A stretch of DNA of 64,000 nt, taken from the NCBI GenBank assembly GCA_017442155.1, contig JAFSAU010000051.1, positions 51,598 to 115,597 of the forward strand, written 5' to 3'. This stretch comes from Clostridia bacterium. Its GTDB lineage: Bacteria; Bacillota; Clostridia; UMGS1883; UMGS1540. The notes below the pieces were generated by a model. That model was given only the letters and a program-made list of their open reading frames with translations. It was not told the origin of the DNA and did no database searches. This document shows, piece after piece, positions 15,796-25,334 of this stretch (its first letter is position 1; every line of letters starts with the position of its first letter). Both the position numbers and the translations under genes were made by a program.

Positions 15796-17586
15796 TTATA
15801 CGATCGGAACAAAGTCAGCCGCACCATGCTTGCAAAGCGGGCAGACAAAATCTTCGGGAAGCGTGTCACCTTCATGGATGTAGCCGCAGATTTTGCAGAC
15901 AAATCCTTTTTTACCCTCTGTCTGAGGCTTGGGCTTTACATGCTCCTGATAATAGGTATAGGTCATGGTTTCCGTATCGGAAATAACCCGCGCTTCCGTC
16001 ACGCTGCAGATGAACATGCCGTGGGTTCCCAGGTCCACATACTGCTCTGTTTCCAGGGACAGGAACGCATTGATATACCGGGGCAGAAATGCAAGGCCGT
16101 TGTCGGAGCGAAGTACCTCCGTGCCTGCAAATTTATCCACGGCCCGGCCGCTCTGGAAGCCAAAGGTCTCGAAAATACGGAAGGGGGCGTCCTGTGAAAG
16201 ACAGCACAGATTCATTTTGCCTGTTTTTTCAATAACATGGTGGGAATAATTTTCCTTGTTTATGGTTACGGCTACCCGGTTAGGGGTGCTGGTTACCTGG
16301 GAGACAGTGTTAACAATCAGACCGTTGTCCCGCTTTCCGTCGTGGGAGGTGACAACGTACAGTCCGTACCCGATTTTAAAGAGAGCGGACATATCGTTTT
16401 TCTCTGCGGCAACGCCCTTTTGTGCTCTGTATTCGGCACACAGCTCGTCGCAGAGAGCGTCAATAGCCTCCGCACACGCCGCATCGGGCGCAGAAAGAAT
16501 CCGCACAGTGTTTTTCGCAAAGGTGAGATTTTTGCAACCGGAAAGCATTTCCTGCATGACTTTGGCCGCCTGGGGTGCCCAGGAGCCGTTTTCGATGAAG
16601 GCAACGGTGCGGTTCTGGTAGTTCCGCTCCACAAGACCGTCAATAAAGGTACGCATAAAGGGGAAGATGCCGGCATTGTAGGTGGGCGAGGCCAGCACTA
16701 ACTTTGAATAGCGGAAGGCATCCTCCACAGCTTCTGCCATATCGTCTCTTGCAAGGTCCGTAACCGAAACGTGCGGACAGCCTGCCGCGCGCATTTTTTC
16801 AGCCAGCGCGAGGGCGGCCTTTTTTGTATTACCGTAAATGGAGGCGTAGGCAATCAGTACGCCGTCGTCCTCTGCTTCGTAGGAGGACCAGGTATTGTAT
16901 AAGTTCAGATAATAGCCGAGATTTTCTGTCAGAACAGGGCCGTGCAGGGGACAGATGATGGCAATATCCAGTCCCGCCGCCTTTTCCAGAAGCTTCTGCA
17001 CCTGGGCACCGTATTTTCCGACAATGCCGAAGTAGTACCGACGGGCCTCGCAAGCCCAGTCCTCTTCCGCATCCAGCGCGCCGAACTTTCCAAAGCCGTC
17101 GGCGGAAAACAGCACCTTGTCCGTGCTGTCATATGTGACAATTACTTCCGGCCAGTGCACCATGGGTGCGGTGACAAAGGTCAGCTGATGGGTGCCCAGT
17201 GAAAGGGTGCTCCCTTCGCCCACAACAATCTGTCGGTCGGAAAAATCCGTGCCGAAAAACTGCCGCATCATGGTAAAGGCCTTGGCACTGGCCACCACCT
17301 GCGCCTCGGGGTACACGTCTGTAAAAGCGGCAATTTGTGCCGAATGGTCCGGCTCCATGTGCTGGACAATCAGATAATCCGGCTTACGTCCCCCAAGGGC
17401 TTCTGCCACATTATCCAGCCACTGATGACCGAACCGGCTGTCCACCGTGTCCATAACGGCAATTTTTTCGTCCAGAATCACGTAGGAATTGTAGGACATA
17501 CCGTTTGGCACGACATACTGCCCTTCAAATAAATCCACGTCGTGGTCGTTAACGCCCACATACAAAATGTCCTTTGTAATCTGCAT
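15796..17586 (-). CDS. Multidomain flavodiiron protein (diiron MBL, flavodoxin, flavin reductase, rubredoxin)
   Basis: Oxygen and/or NO reductase that protects anaerobes; cytosolic. The 596 residues divide into four modules. The metallo-beta-lactamase-like diiron domain (about 1-245) has the HMEPDHSAQ ligand motif, then PMVHWPE and CPLHGPVL. The flavodoxin (about 250-395) has IAYASIYGNTKKAALALAE. A flavin-reductase-like domain (about 405-545) has ALFKIGYGLYVVTSHDGKRDNGLIVNTVSQVTSTPNRVAV. The C-terminal rubredoxin has FVCKICGYIHEG..FVCPLCKHG. Carrying the reductase and rubredoxin in one chain suggests a self-contained electron path from a reduced nicotinamide; this is inferred. It lies 13 bases after ftsK in the same operon. 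Confidence 0.93.
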   Translation of the reverse strand: MQITKDILYVGVNDHDVDLFEGQYVVPNGMSYNSYVILDEKIAVMDTVDSRFGHQWLDNVAEALGGRKPDYLIVQHMEPDHSAQIAAFTDVYPEAQVVASAKAFTMMRQFFGTDFSDRQIVVGEGSTLSLGTHQLTFVTAPMVHWPEVIVTYDSTDKVLFSADGFGKFGALDAEEDWACEARRYYFGIVGKYGAQVQKLLEKAAGLDIAIICPLHGPVLTENLGYYLNLYNTWSSYEAEDDGVLIAYASIYGNTKKAALALAEKMRAAGCPHVSVTDLARDDMAEAVEDAFRYSKLVLASPTYNAGIFPFMRTFIDGLVERNYQNRTVAFIENGSWAPQAAKVMQEMLSGCKNLTFAKNTVRILSAPDAACAEAIDALCDELCAEYRAQKGVAAEKNDMSALFKIGYGLYVVTSHDGKRDNGLIVNTVSQVTSTPNRVAVTINKENYSHHVIEKTGKMNLCCLSQDAPFRIFETFGFQSGRAVDKFAGTEVLRSDNGLAFLPRYINAFLSLETEQYVDLGTHGMFICSVTEARVISDTETMTYTYYQEHVKPKPQTEGKKGFVCKICGYIHEGDTLPEDFVCPLCKHGAADFVPIV

Positions 17587-17599
17587 TGTTTACTTCCTC

Positions 17600-19900
17600 C
17601 TATTCTTCCGAATGCATATTCATTTCATAAAATTGTTGCTTTGTAATGAGTACCTGCCGGGGCTTAGAGCCTTCGTGGGGACCGATGATGCCGCGGGCCT
17701 CCATCTGGTCTACAATCCGTCCGGCCCGGCTATAGCCCACCTTCAGCCGCCGCTGAATCATGGAAACGGAAGCCTGTCCGCTTTCCACTACAATTTCAAT
17801 GGCCTGGGAGAGAAGGTCGTCGCTGTCTCCGGGGTCATCATCATTCCCATCCTCTCCGTGTTCCAGTTTTTCCAGAATTTCTTCGTCGTATTCCGCTTCC
17901 TCGTCACCTTTTACAAAATTTACAAGGTCCTCTACTTCTTTGTCTGAAATAAAGGCACCCTGCAGCCGTATCGGCTTGGACGCACCGTAGGGCAGATACA
18001 GCATATCACCTTTTCCAAGCAGTTTTTCCGCACCCATCATATCCAGAATCGTCCGGCTGTCAATCTGGCTGGCCACGGCAAAGGCTATGCGGGAAGGAAT
18101 GTTTGCCTTGATAAGACCCGTTATAACGTCCACACTGGGTCTTTGGGTGGCAATGACAAGATGAATGCCTGCCGCGCGTCCCATCTGGGCCAGACGGCAG
18201 ATGGCATCCTCCACCTCGTGGGGGGCGGCCATCATCAGGTCCGCCAGCTCGTCCACGATGATGATAATGGTCTCCATCGTTTTTTCGCCTTCGCTGACTA
18301 AGTATTCGTTGTATCCGGCCAGGTTGCGGACATTGCTTTCGGAAAACAGCTTGTACCGCCGCAGCATCTCCGTCACGGCCCAGTTCAGGGCTCCGGCGGC
18401 CTTGCGGGGGTCGGTGACAACCGGAATCAGGAGATGGGGCAGACCGTTGTATACCTTCAGCTCCACCACCTTCGGGTCCACCATCAGAAGCCGCACCTCG
18501 TCGGGAGAGGCTTTGAAAATAAGGCTGGCAATCAGTGTGTTAATACAGACACTCTTACCCGAGCCGGTGGCACCGGCAATGAGCAGATGGGGCATTTTGG
18601 AAAGGTCTCCAACCAGCGTTTGCCCGGCAATGTCTTTACCGACAGCAAAGGCTGTTTTGGCCTTGAAGTCCCGGAATTCCGGCGTTTCCAGAAGTTCTCT
18701 GAGGGTAACGGTGGCCGCACTCTTGTTCGGCACTTCAATACCCACCGCCGCTTTGCCGGGGATGGGGGCTTCAATCCGGACGCCGGTGGCGGCCAGATTC
18801 AATGCAATGTCGTCTGCCAGATTTACAATTTTACTGACCTTTACACCTGCCGAGGGCTGCAGCTCATACCGGGTGATATTGGGGCCGCGGGTAACCTCCA
18901 GAATTTTTGCATCTACGCCAAAGCTTTTCAGGGTTTCCACCAGTTTTTTCGCGCTTTCCCGTAAATCCTCAGGCTTGTCTGCTTTGGAGGGCTTGGGCTT
19001 TGCGAGAAGGTCGGTGGAAGGATAAATGTAAATCCGTTCCTCCTGCCGCTCGGTAATTTCAGCTTCAATTTCCGCAATGTCCACCGGCGGTCCGGCTTGC
19101 TCTTTTTTTGTTACCGCTTCCGGAACAGAGGCTTCTTCCTGTGCATCGGGAGAGGAAAGGGGGATTTCTTCATCCGTGGGCATATCGTTTACGGTCATCT
19201 GGTCATGGGTGAAAATTTTGATAGCATCAAAATCAAAGGGCTCGTCCTCCTTTTTGACCGGTTTTTCCGGCTTTGCAGGAGAGGTCTCCTTCTTTTGGCG
19301 TTTTTCCTCTTTTACAGGTGATTTGCCGGCATCCATTTTTTCTGCGGCTTTTTGTGCTTCCGCTCTTGCCGCTGCACGGACGCGCAGTGTTTCCACCGCA
19401 TCAGACAGAGAAAAGCCGGTAATCCATACCACGCTGAGCAGCAGAAGAAGCAGCAGAAGGACAACAGAAATGGCTTTCCCCGTGAGCTTTATCAGTGCTG
19501 TGGCCAGAATACCGCCCAGAATACCGCCGGCTGTATGTTCACTGTAGAAAAGTCCGAAGTCCCAGGTGTGGGAGCCGCGGAAAATGTGAATAAATCCGGC
19601 CGCCAGTACAAGAAGCACCAGCGTCAGAATATATTTCTGCTTATAGGGTGCAAAATCCCGTTTCACAAGATAATGTACGCCGAACGCAAGGAGATAGGGC
19701 GGCAGAGCATAGCCGGTCACGCCGAAAAGGCCCAGGCCAAAGCTTTTTACCACGCCGCCAAGGGGCGAGGCCGCCGCATCCGTATAAAAGCAGAGTGCCG
19801 CAATGATGCCTGCGGCAATCAGGATAATCGCCCATAGCTCCCGGGACATCCCGGTTTGCTTTTTTACACTTTTTGCGGGAATTCGTTTTCTTTCCGCCAT
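17600..19900 (-). CDS. ftsK: FtsK/SpoIIIE-type DNA translocase
   Basis: Membrane-anchored ATP-driven DNA pump for chromosome segregation at the septum. The 766-residue protein has four to five N-terminal membrane segments (about 20-165), an acidic/Lys-rich linker (about 185-300), the motor domain with Walker A GATGSGKS (around 435) and Walker B IIIIVDELADLMM, and a C-terminal winged-helix gamma domain (about 700-760, VSMIQRRLKVGYSRAGRIVDQME). Whether it is the vegetative FtsK or the sporulation SpoIIIE form cannot be told by eye. It lies 18 bases after uppP and 13 bases before the flavodiiron gene. Confidence 0.96.
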   Translation of the reverse strand: MAERKRIPAKSVKKQTGMSRELWAIILIAAGIIAALCFYTDAAASPLGGVVKSFGLGLFGVTGYALPPYLLAFGVHYLVKRDFAPYKQKYILTLVLLVLAAGFIHIFRGSHTWDFGLFYSEHTAGGILGGILATALIKLTGKAISVVLLLLLLLLSVVWITGFSLSDAVETLRVRAAARAEAQKAAEKMDAGKSPVKEEKRQKKETSPAKPEKPVKKEDEPFDFDAIKIFTHDQMTVNDMPTDEEIPLSSPDAQEEASVPEAVTKKEQAGPPVDIAEIEAEITERQEERIYIYPSTDLLAKPKPSKADKPEDLRESAKKLVETLKSFGVDAKILEVTRGPNITRYELQPSAGVKVSKIVNLADDIALNLAATGVRIEAPIPGKAAVGIEVPNKSAATVTLRELLETPEFRDFKAKTAFAVGKDIAGQTLVGDLSKMPHLLIAGATGSGKSVCINTLIASLIFKASPDEVRLLMVDPKVVELKVYNGLPHLLIPVVTDPRKAAGALNWAVTEMLRRYKLFSESNVRNLAGYNEYLVSEGEKTMETIIIIVDELADLMMAAPHEVEDAICRLAQMGRAAGIHLVIATQRPSVDVITGLIKANIPSRIAFAVASQIDSRTILDMMGAEKLLGKGDMLYLPYGASKPIRLQGAFISDKEVEDLVNFVKGDEEAEYDEEILEKLEHGEDGNDDDPGDSDDLLSQAIEIVVESGQASVSMIQRRLKVGYSRAGRIVDQMEARGIIGPHEGSKPRQVLITKQQFYEMNMHSEE

Positions 19901-19918
19901 GGATACTTCCTCCGTTTT

Positions 19919-20731
19919 TTATAAAAGTATGGCAAGCAGACCGGCTGCGGCGCAGTAGTACGCAAAATAATGGAATTTGCTGTTTTGTACCAGCTTTATG
20001 AGCCAGCGGATTGCCAGAAAGCCGCTTGCGGCGGCTACTGCCATGCCTACAAGGGCCGGACCGGCTTCAAATGTAGGTGCCGCGCCCTGCACCACATCAA
20101 TCATATCAAGAAGTGCCGCGCCTAAAATAGCAGGAATGGACAAAATAAAGGAAAATTTCACCGCAAATTCACGGCTGTAGCCTGCGGCCCGCGCGCCCGT
20201 AATGGTGGAGCCGGAACGGCTGATACCGGGCAGAATAGCCACGGCCTGAAAAAGACCTACTAAAAATGCGGAACGGTAAGAAGCGTTTTCCATGGTTTTA
20301 TGTCCTCCGACAATCCGGTCGGAAAGCCATAAAAGCACGGCGGTGACCAAAAGCGCAATCCCGATGCAGTAGAGGGGGAGTTCACTGATGGCGTCCTTCA
20401 GAAAAATTCCTGCCAGCCCTGCAGGTACGGAACCTACAATCACCATAATCACAAAGCGGCGGTAGGGGGCTTTGAAGTCGGGCCTGCCGCGGAGCAGATC
20501 CCACAGCATACAGAAAAACTCCCGCACAAGTGCCCAGATATCCTTGTAATACACTAAAAAAACCGCCACCAGTGTACCTACATGGAGCAGAATGTCCAGC
20601 GTGAGGGTGGAGGTAAGGGCGTCAGCCCCTAAAAGCCGCTTGAAAATTGCCAGATGCCCGGAGCTGGAAACCGGCAGAAATTCCGTAAGCCCCTGCACAA
20701 GGCCCAAAACCGCAGATTGAAGATATGACAT
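19919..20731 (-). CDS. uppP: Undecaprenyl-diphosphatase (BacA/UppP)
   Basis: Integral membrane phosphatase recycling the lipid carrier for cell-wall synthesis and conferring bacitracin tolerance. The 270-residue protein contains the family motifs LVQGLTEFLPVSSSGHLAIF near the N-terminus and ILPGISRSGSTITGARAAGY in the second half. The ATG at 20731 follows CAGGAGG; the frame extends seven codons further upstream without a ribosome site. First gene of the uppP-ftsK-flavodiiron operon. Confidence 0.96.
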   Translation of the reverse strand: MSYLQSAVLGLVQGLTEFLPVSSSGHLAIFKRLLGADALTSTLTLDILLHVGTLVAVFLVYYKDIWALVREFFCMLWDLLRGRPDFKAPYRRFVIMVIVGSVPAGLAGIFLKDAISELPLYCIGIALLVTAVLLWLSDRIVGGHKTMENASYRSAFLVGLFQAVAILPGISRSGSTITGARAAGYSREFAVKFSFILSIPAILGAALLDMIDVVQGAAPTFEAGPALVGMAVAAASGFLAIRWLIKLVQNSKFHYFAYYCAAAGLLAILL

Positions 20732-20783
20732 AAAAAAACCTCCTGTCAGCAAAATCAGCCGCTATTTCCACATATATTTTATA

Positions 20784-20812
20784 AGTATATCATACTTTGG
20801 AAGAAAATGCCA
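20784..20812 (-). promoter_or_regulatory. Probable promoter of the uppP operon
   Basis: Minus strand TATACT (20789-20784), preceded by a TGA that gives an extended -10 flavour, with a weak TGGCAT -35 17 bases upstream (20812-20807). Confidence 0.6.
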
Positions 20813-20868
20813 GAGTTTTTTAAAAATTTCGTATTTCGCGTGGTCTTGCAATGCAGGACGAAAAAAGA

Positions 20869-20897
20869 TTGCATTTTCCGGCGTTTTGTGATACACT
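20869..20897 (+). promoter_or_regulatory. Promoter of the DUF1624/YycI-like pair
   Basis: TTGCAT (20869-20874), 17-base spacer, TACACT (20892-20897), about 30 bases ahead of the acyltransferase start. Confidence 0.7.
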
Positions 20898-20925
20898 AAG
20901 AGCAAAGAAAAAAACGGAGGAAAAA

Positions 20926-21660
20926 ATGGAAGCCAAACGTACACGCATCGGCTGGATTGACGAACTGCGCGGTCTGGCCATTCTGGCAATGATACTGCAC
21001 CATATTGCATTTAACTGCACGTATTTTCTGGATAGTTCTCCGGACTGGCTGGACAGAATTCTGGAAAGCCGGGCCCTGGGAATTCTGCAGATGCTTTTTG
21101 TAGCTGTATTTCTCGGCCTTTCGGGCCTCTGCTGCCACTTGACGCGCCGCCCGTGGCGGCGGGTAGGGCGGGTGGGCCTCGCGGCCGCGGCCATCACCCT
21201 GGTCACCCGGATAGCCTTTCCGGCGGAAACCATCTGGTTCGGGATACTGCACTGCCTGGCCGTCTGCATGGCACTGTATGCGCTGTCTGGCCGGCAACTC
21301 AAAAAAGTGCCTCCCTTTTGGGGTATAGCGGCTTCCCTTCTTTTGTTTGCAGTTACCTACCGTTTGCCGGACGGCTATATTCTGGGGCTTGCATTGCCCG
21401 AAGCGATGTATACCGGTGGGTTACTGACAGTGCTGGGACTTCCACGCCCGTCCTTTCAGAGCTTTGACTATGTGCCCCTTCTGCCGTACGTGTTCCTGTT
21501 TCTGGCCGGAGTTTTTCTTGGAAATATGCACTTGCCGGAAGGAAGAGTGCACAGCCGGCTTCTGGCCTTCTGCGGCCGGCACAGTCTGGCGGTATATTTG
21601 GTGCATCAGCCGGTTGTTTTTGGCTTGTTTTTCCTGTTTTCGATAGTTTGGAAGGGGTGA
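20926..21660 (+). CDS. DUF1624-type (heparan-alpha-glucosaminide N-acetyltransferase-like) membrane protein
   Basis: A 244-residue polytopic membrane protein with about six to seven hydrophobic helices. The N-terminus RIGWIDELRGLAILAMILHHIAFN has the DxxRG and conserved His pattern of membrane acyltransferases of the DUF1624 group. Inferred to move an acyl group onto a cell-surface sugar or lipid; the substrate is unknown. GGAGG lies 6 bases before the ATG at 20926; longer frames overlap the promoter. It ends 4 bases before the YycI-like gene. Confidence 0.75.
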   Translation: MEAKRTRIGWIDELRGLAILAMILHHIAFNCTYFLDSSPDWLDRILESRALGILQMLFVAVFLGLSGLCCHLTRRPWRRVGRVGLAAAAITLVTRIAFPAETIWFGILHCLAVCMALYALSGRQLKKVPPFWGIAASLLLFAVTYRLPDGYILGLALPEAMYTGGLLTVLGLPRPSFQSFDYVPLLPYVFLFLAGVFLGNMHLPEGRVHSRLLAFCGRHSLAVYLVHQPVVFGLFFLFSIVWKG

Positions 21661-21664
21661 AGGT

Positions 21665-22444
21665 ATGAATTGGTATCGCATGAAAACCGTACTTATATTT
21701 TTGTTTTTAGCCATCAATATTTTTCTGGCAGCCATGCTGGGGCTGGAGGGAAGGAGCAAAAGCCGGGCTGCAAGGGAACGAATCGATGCCGCCATTAAGG
21801 CCCTGGAGCCGGGCGGCGTCACCGTAGCGTGCGAGGTGCCCCATAAAACGCACCGTCTCGGTACGCTGACGCTGGAAAACCTCAGGGCGGACCCTGCGGA
21901 TTTCTCCGCAAAAATTCTGGGCGGTACGGCAGCCAGGTTCGGAAATGAGTGGCGGCGGAACGGGAAAACCGTCACGATTTATGCGGAGGGCTTTTCTTAT
22001 GAAAGCGGCGCGGAAGCTGTAAACGCAGATAAAAAAAGCATAAAAACTATGAAAGAAACGCTGGAGACAATGGGCTTTTCCATGGCGTATGCCGAGGGTG
22101 CGGTCACGGACAACACGGTGCAGTTTGTGCAGACTGTGCACGGAGTGCCGCTGTTCGGCTGTGTGCTTGCGGTCTGCCCTGCCGCCGATGGAACAGTGGC
22201 CCGCATGGAAGGAAACTGGGCCAATATTGTGGAAAGCGATGCGGAGCGGGCGACAATCGGCGGCGCAGAAAGTGCGCTGCTGTCCTTCCTCCGGGAAAGC
22301 GGAGGTGCGAATACGATTACAGAGGTGTCCTGCGGCTATGGGGTCCTTTTTGCAGAGGAAGCGTATCATTCTGCTGACGCAGTACCCGTCTGGATGGTGA
22401 AAACAGCGGACGGAAAATGTGTGTTTTATGATGCTCGTCAATAA
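21665..22444 (+). CDS. YycI-like membrane-anchored regulatory protein
   Basis: A 259-residue protein with a single N-terminal membrane helix in the context NWYRMKTVLIFLFLAINIFLA, the pattern of YycI/YycH accessory proteins that restrain the WalK sensor kinase. The rest is predicted extracytoplasmic, with a C-terminal two-layer region (VQFVQTVHGVPLFGCVLAV..VARMEGNW) like the YycI domain. The walRK genes and yycH are not next to it, so the partner is unproven. It follows the DUF1624 gene by 4 bases and is probably co-transcribed. Confidence 0.7.
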   Translation: MNWYRMKTVLIFLFLAINIFLAAMLGLEGRSKSRAARERIDAAIKALEPGGVTVACEVPHKTHRLGTLTLENLRADPADFSAKILGGTAARFGNEWRRNGKTVTIYAEGFSYESGAEAVNADKKSIKTMKETLETMGFSMAYAEGAVTDNTVQFVQTVHGVPLFGCVLAVCPAADGTVARMEGNWANIVESDAERATIGGAESALLSFLRESGGANTITEVSCGYGVLFAEEAYHSADAVPVWMVKTADGKCVFYDARQ

Positions 22445-22613
22445 CTTTGTGCAAAATAACTAAAAAATTTTCAAAAAGATTGTTGAAAATAGGCATTTCG
22501 CAAATGGGAATTTTATATTATAATATAAAGGAACGGGACGAAACGCGTTGCCGCCACGGGCGGCTGAAACGAAAACCCAGAAACTTTTTAATATATAAGA
22601 GGAGGAAACGGTT

Positions 22614-24689
22614 ATGAACAAGTATGCAGTGGAAAAAATCAGGAATGTTGTGCTTATGGGGCACGGCGGCGCAGGAAAGACGTCGTTTGCCGAGGCTATG
22701 GCGTTTAATGCCGGCGCGACGGACAGACTGGGAAAGATCAGCGACGGCACAACGCTGTCAGACTATGACCAGGAAGAAATCAAACGCTCCATTTCGATAA
22801 ATACATCCCTTATCCCCTGTGAATGGAACGGCACAAAAATCAATGTGATTGACACGCCGGGATTTTTCGATTTTGTCGGGGAAGTAAAAGAAGGCATTCG
22901 TGCAGCCGGTGCCGCCATTATTGTTGTTTCGGGCCGCAGCGGTGTTTCCGTAGGTGCTGAAAAGGCTTGGGACTATGCCCGTGAGGCAAGAATCCCCGCC
23001 GCCTTCTTTGTAAATAAAATGGATGATGAAAATGCCAACTTTATGCGGACGATGCAGGAGCTGGATGCTACCTTCGGTAAAGCCGTAGCACCCTTCCAGG
23101 TGCCGATTCTGGAAAACGGCAAGTACATCGGGTATGTGGATGTTGTGAAAATGATTCCGTACCGTTTTGAAGGGCTGAAGCGCGTACAGATGGACGCCAT
23201 TCCCGACAGCTGTCAGGAAGAACTTTCCGAAGCACGGCATCTTTTGATGGAGGCCGTGGCAGAAACCAGCGAAGAGCTGATGGAAAAATATTTCGCAGAC
23301 GAAGAATTTACGGTGGAAGAAATGGTTGCGGCTATTAAGACCGGCTTTAAGGCAGAAGCGATTGTTCCGGTATTTTGTGGCAGTGCTACGACTAATATGG
23401 GTGTTATGAAGGTGATGGACGCCATTGCCGATTATTTCCCCTCGCCGCTGAACTTAAACGAAGTGGTCGGAAAGAACAAGGCCGGAGAAGATACCGTTGT
23501 AAAGCCGGACCCGTCCGGACCGCTCGCCGCCCTGGTATTCAAGACGGTTGCGGACCAGTTTGTAGGTAAAATCTCGATGTTCCGTGTATATTCCGGTACG
23601 CTGAAAGCGGACAGCACTGTGCTGAACGCCCAGACCGGTGCCCAGGAAAAAATCGGTAAGCTGTATATGCTTCGCGGTAAAAAGCAGATTGAGGTCGATT
23701 CCATTTCTGCCGGTGATATCGGTGCTGTTACAAAGCTGGCGGGCACGCAGACCGGGCAGACGCTCTGTGGTCCCGGTGAGCCCATAACTCTTGAAGGCAT
23801 TAACTTCCCGAAGCCCAACCTGTCTCTGGCCATTAAGCCCAAGGCAAAGGGTGACGAAGAAAAAATCGGCAGCGGTCTCCATAAGCTGGAAGAGGAAGAT
23901 CCCTGCTTTAAGGTGGAAAACAATACAGAAACACGTCAGCAGATTATTTCCGGCGTCGGTGAACAGCATCTGGATGTTATTATCAGCAAGCTGAAAACAA
24001 AATTCGGCGTGGCTGTGGATCTGATTGAACCGAAGGTCCCCTACCGCGAGACCCTTCGCAAGAAGGTCAAAGTGCAGGGAAGACATAAAAAGCAGTCCGG
24101 CGGTCACGGACAGTTCGGTGATGTCTGGATTGAATTTGAACCGGGCGATACGGATGATCTGATTTTTGAAACCAACATTTTCGGCGGTGCCGTTCCGAAG
24201 AACTTCTTCCCGGCTGTGGAAAAGGGACTCAGAGAATGCATTCAGAAGGGTGTTCTGGCCGGATACCCGGTTGTGGGCCTGAAGGCAACGCTGGTGGACG
24301 GTTCCTACCATCCGGTAGACTCCTCTGAAATGGCCTTTAAGGTAGCCGCTTCCCTGGCGTATAAAGAAGGTCTGAAGCAGGCTGGCCCCGTTCTTCTCGA
24401 ACCCTATGGAACGCTGACGGTCAGCGTGCCGGAAAGCTACATGGGCGATATCGTAGGCGATGCGAACAAACGCCGCGGCAGAATTTTAGGAATGGACCAC
24501 GTTGGCAAGGGCATGGGCGTGGTACAGGCAGAAGTGCCGATGAGTGAAATGCATAAATATGCCACCGATCTCCGCTCTATGACCCAGGGCCGTGGCTCGT
24601 TCACCCTTGAATTTGTCCGGTACGAAGAAGCCCCGTCCAATGTGGCACAGGCCATTATCGAAAAGTCGAAGGCAGAAGCGGAAGAATAA
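22614..24689 (+). CDS. Elongation factor G-like translational GTPase (FusA2-type paralogue)
   Basis: A 691-residue EF-G family protein. GTPase motifs are GHGGAGKTS (G1), DTPGFFDF (G3) and NKMDDEN (G4), followed by domains II-V (ending around DLRSMTQGRGSFTLEF). G1 differs from canonical EF-G (AHIDAGKTT), as in the EF-G-like group often found beside the main fusA in Firmicutes. The role of that group is poorly defined. A TATAAT-like -10 lies near 22518 but no good -35 is seen; GAGGAGG precedes the ATG. The downstream hairpin at 24722-24755 may end the transcript. Confidence 0.9.
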   Translation: MNKYAVEKIRNVVLMGHGGAGKTSFAEAMAFNAGATDRLGKISDGTTLSDYDQEEIKRSISINTSLIPCEWNGTKINVIDTPGFFDFVGEVKEGIRAAGAAIIVVSGRSGVSVGAEKAWDYAREARIPAAFFVNKMDDENANFMRTMQELDATFGKAVAPFQVPILENGKYIGYVDVVKMIPYRFEGLKRVQMDAIPDSCQEELSEARHLLMEAVAETSEELMEKYFADEEFTVEEMVAAIKTGFKAEAIVPVFCGSATTNMGVMKVMDAIADYFPSPLNLNEVVGKNKAGEDTVVKPDPSGPLAALVFKTVADQFVGKISMFRVYSGTLKADSTVLNAQTGAQEKIGKLYMLRGKKQIEVDSISAGDIGAVTKLAGTQTGQTLCGPGEPITLEGINFPKPNLSLAIKPKAKGDEEKIGSGLHKLEEEDPCFKVENNTETRQQIISGVGEQHLDVIISKLKTKFGVAVDLIEPKVPYRETLRKKVKVQGRHKKQSGGHGQFGDVWIEFEPGDTDDLIFETNIFGGAVPKNFFPAVEKGLRECIQKGVLAGYPVVGLKATLVDGSYHPVDSSEMAFKVAASLAYKEGLKQAGPVLLEPYGTLTVSVPESYMGDIVGDANKRRGRILGMDHVGKGMGVVQAEVPMSEMHKYATDLRSMTQGRGSFTLEFVRYEEAPSNVAQAIIEKSKAEAEE

Positions 24690-24721
24690 TCCCGGAGAGG
24701 ACCTGAAAAAGATATAGTTTT

Positions 24722-24755
24722 TATAGCGCAGCAGTTCTGAAACCGCTGCGCTATA
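24722..24755. terminator. Inverted repeat after the EF-G-like gene
   Basis: Perfect 11-bp stem (TATAGCGCAGC/GCTGCGCTATA, 24722-24732 with 24745-24755). There is no convincing T-run on the plus side, so its role as a terminator is uncertain. Confidence 0.5.
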
Positions 24756-24761
24756 AAATTG

Positions 24762-24790
24762 TTGCAGGGAAGAGACTTTTATGGTATAAT
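24762..24790 (+). promoter_or_regulatory. Promoter of the CYTH/phosphodiesterase pair
   Basis: TTGCAG (24762-24767), 17-base spacer, TATAAT (24785-24790), 36 bases ahead of the CYTH start. Confidence 0.82.
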
Positions 24791-24826
24791 TCATACATAT
24801 ACGAGCGCGAAAGAGGAGACAACTGT

Positions 24827-25321
24827 ATGACCCAATATGAAATTGAACGCAAATTTCTGATCGCATACCCGGATATGCAGCTGCTTTCCCAAAAGGCGGT
24901 CCGGCGTCTGGAAATATTGCAGACATATCTTACGGCCGGAGAAGGAGAAAACCGCAGGGTGCGGCGCATTACAGAAAACGGCCGCATAACGTATATTAAA
25001 ACTGAAAAGAAGCATATTTCAGATATGAAACGGCTGGAAACAGAGGCAGAAATTTCCGAAGAGGAATACAGCCGGCTTCTCCGGGAAGCGGACAGCGACC
25101 GCCGCCCTATAGAGAAGGTGCGGTGGTGCGTACCTTATAGAGACCATGTTCTGGAAATTGACGTTTTTCCCTTCTGGCAGGATAAGGCTTTTTTAGAGGT
25201 GGAGCTGTCGTGCGAAACTGAGGAGGTACAGCTGCCGCCTTTCCTTACGGTTTTACGGGAGGTCACAAACGATAAACGGTACACAAACGCGGCAATGGCA
25301 AAAGCGCTGCCGGAGGAATAA
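24827..25321 (+). CDS. CYTH-domain protein (triphosphate-tunnel metalloenzyme family)
   Basis: A 164-residue protein with the EIERKFLI (ExExK) signature at residues 4-11 and alternating charged strands (RVRRITENGRITYIKTEKK, HVLEIDVFPF, KAFLEVELS) that would line the triphosphate tunnel. Bacterial members hydrolyse tripolyphosphate or act as adenylate cyclases; which applies here is not visible. It sits 13 bases before the phosphodiesterase gene in the same orientation, so the two probably form a small operon acting on phosphate esters. Confidence 0.88.
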   Translation: MTQYEIERKFLIAYPDMQLLSQKAVRRLEILQTYLTAGEGENRRVRRITENGRITYIKTEKKHISDMKRLETEAEISEEEYSRLLREADSDRRPIEKVRWCVPYRDHVLEIDVFPFWQDKAFLEVELSCETEEVQLPPFLTVLREVTNDKRYTNAAMAKALPEE

Positions 25322-25334
25322 AAAGGAGGAAAGC

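Noticed and set aside
24722..24755. Confident intrinsic terminator after the EF-G-like gene
   Set aside because: The stem is perfect but there is no T-run on the plus side, so it is listed only as a possible terminator.
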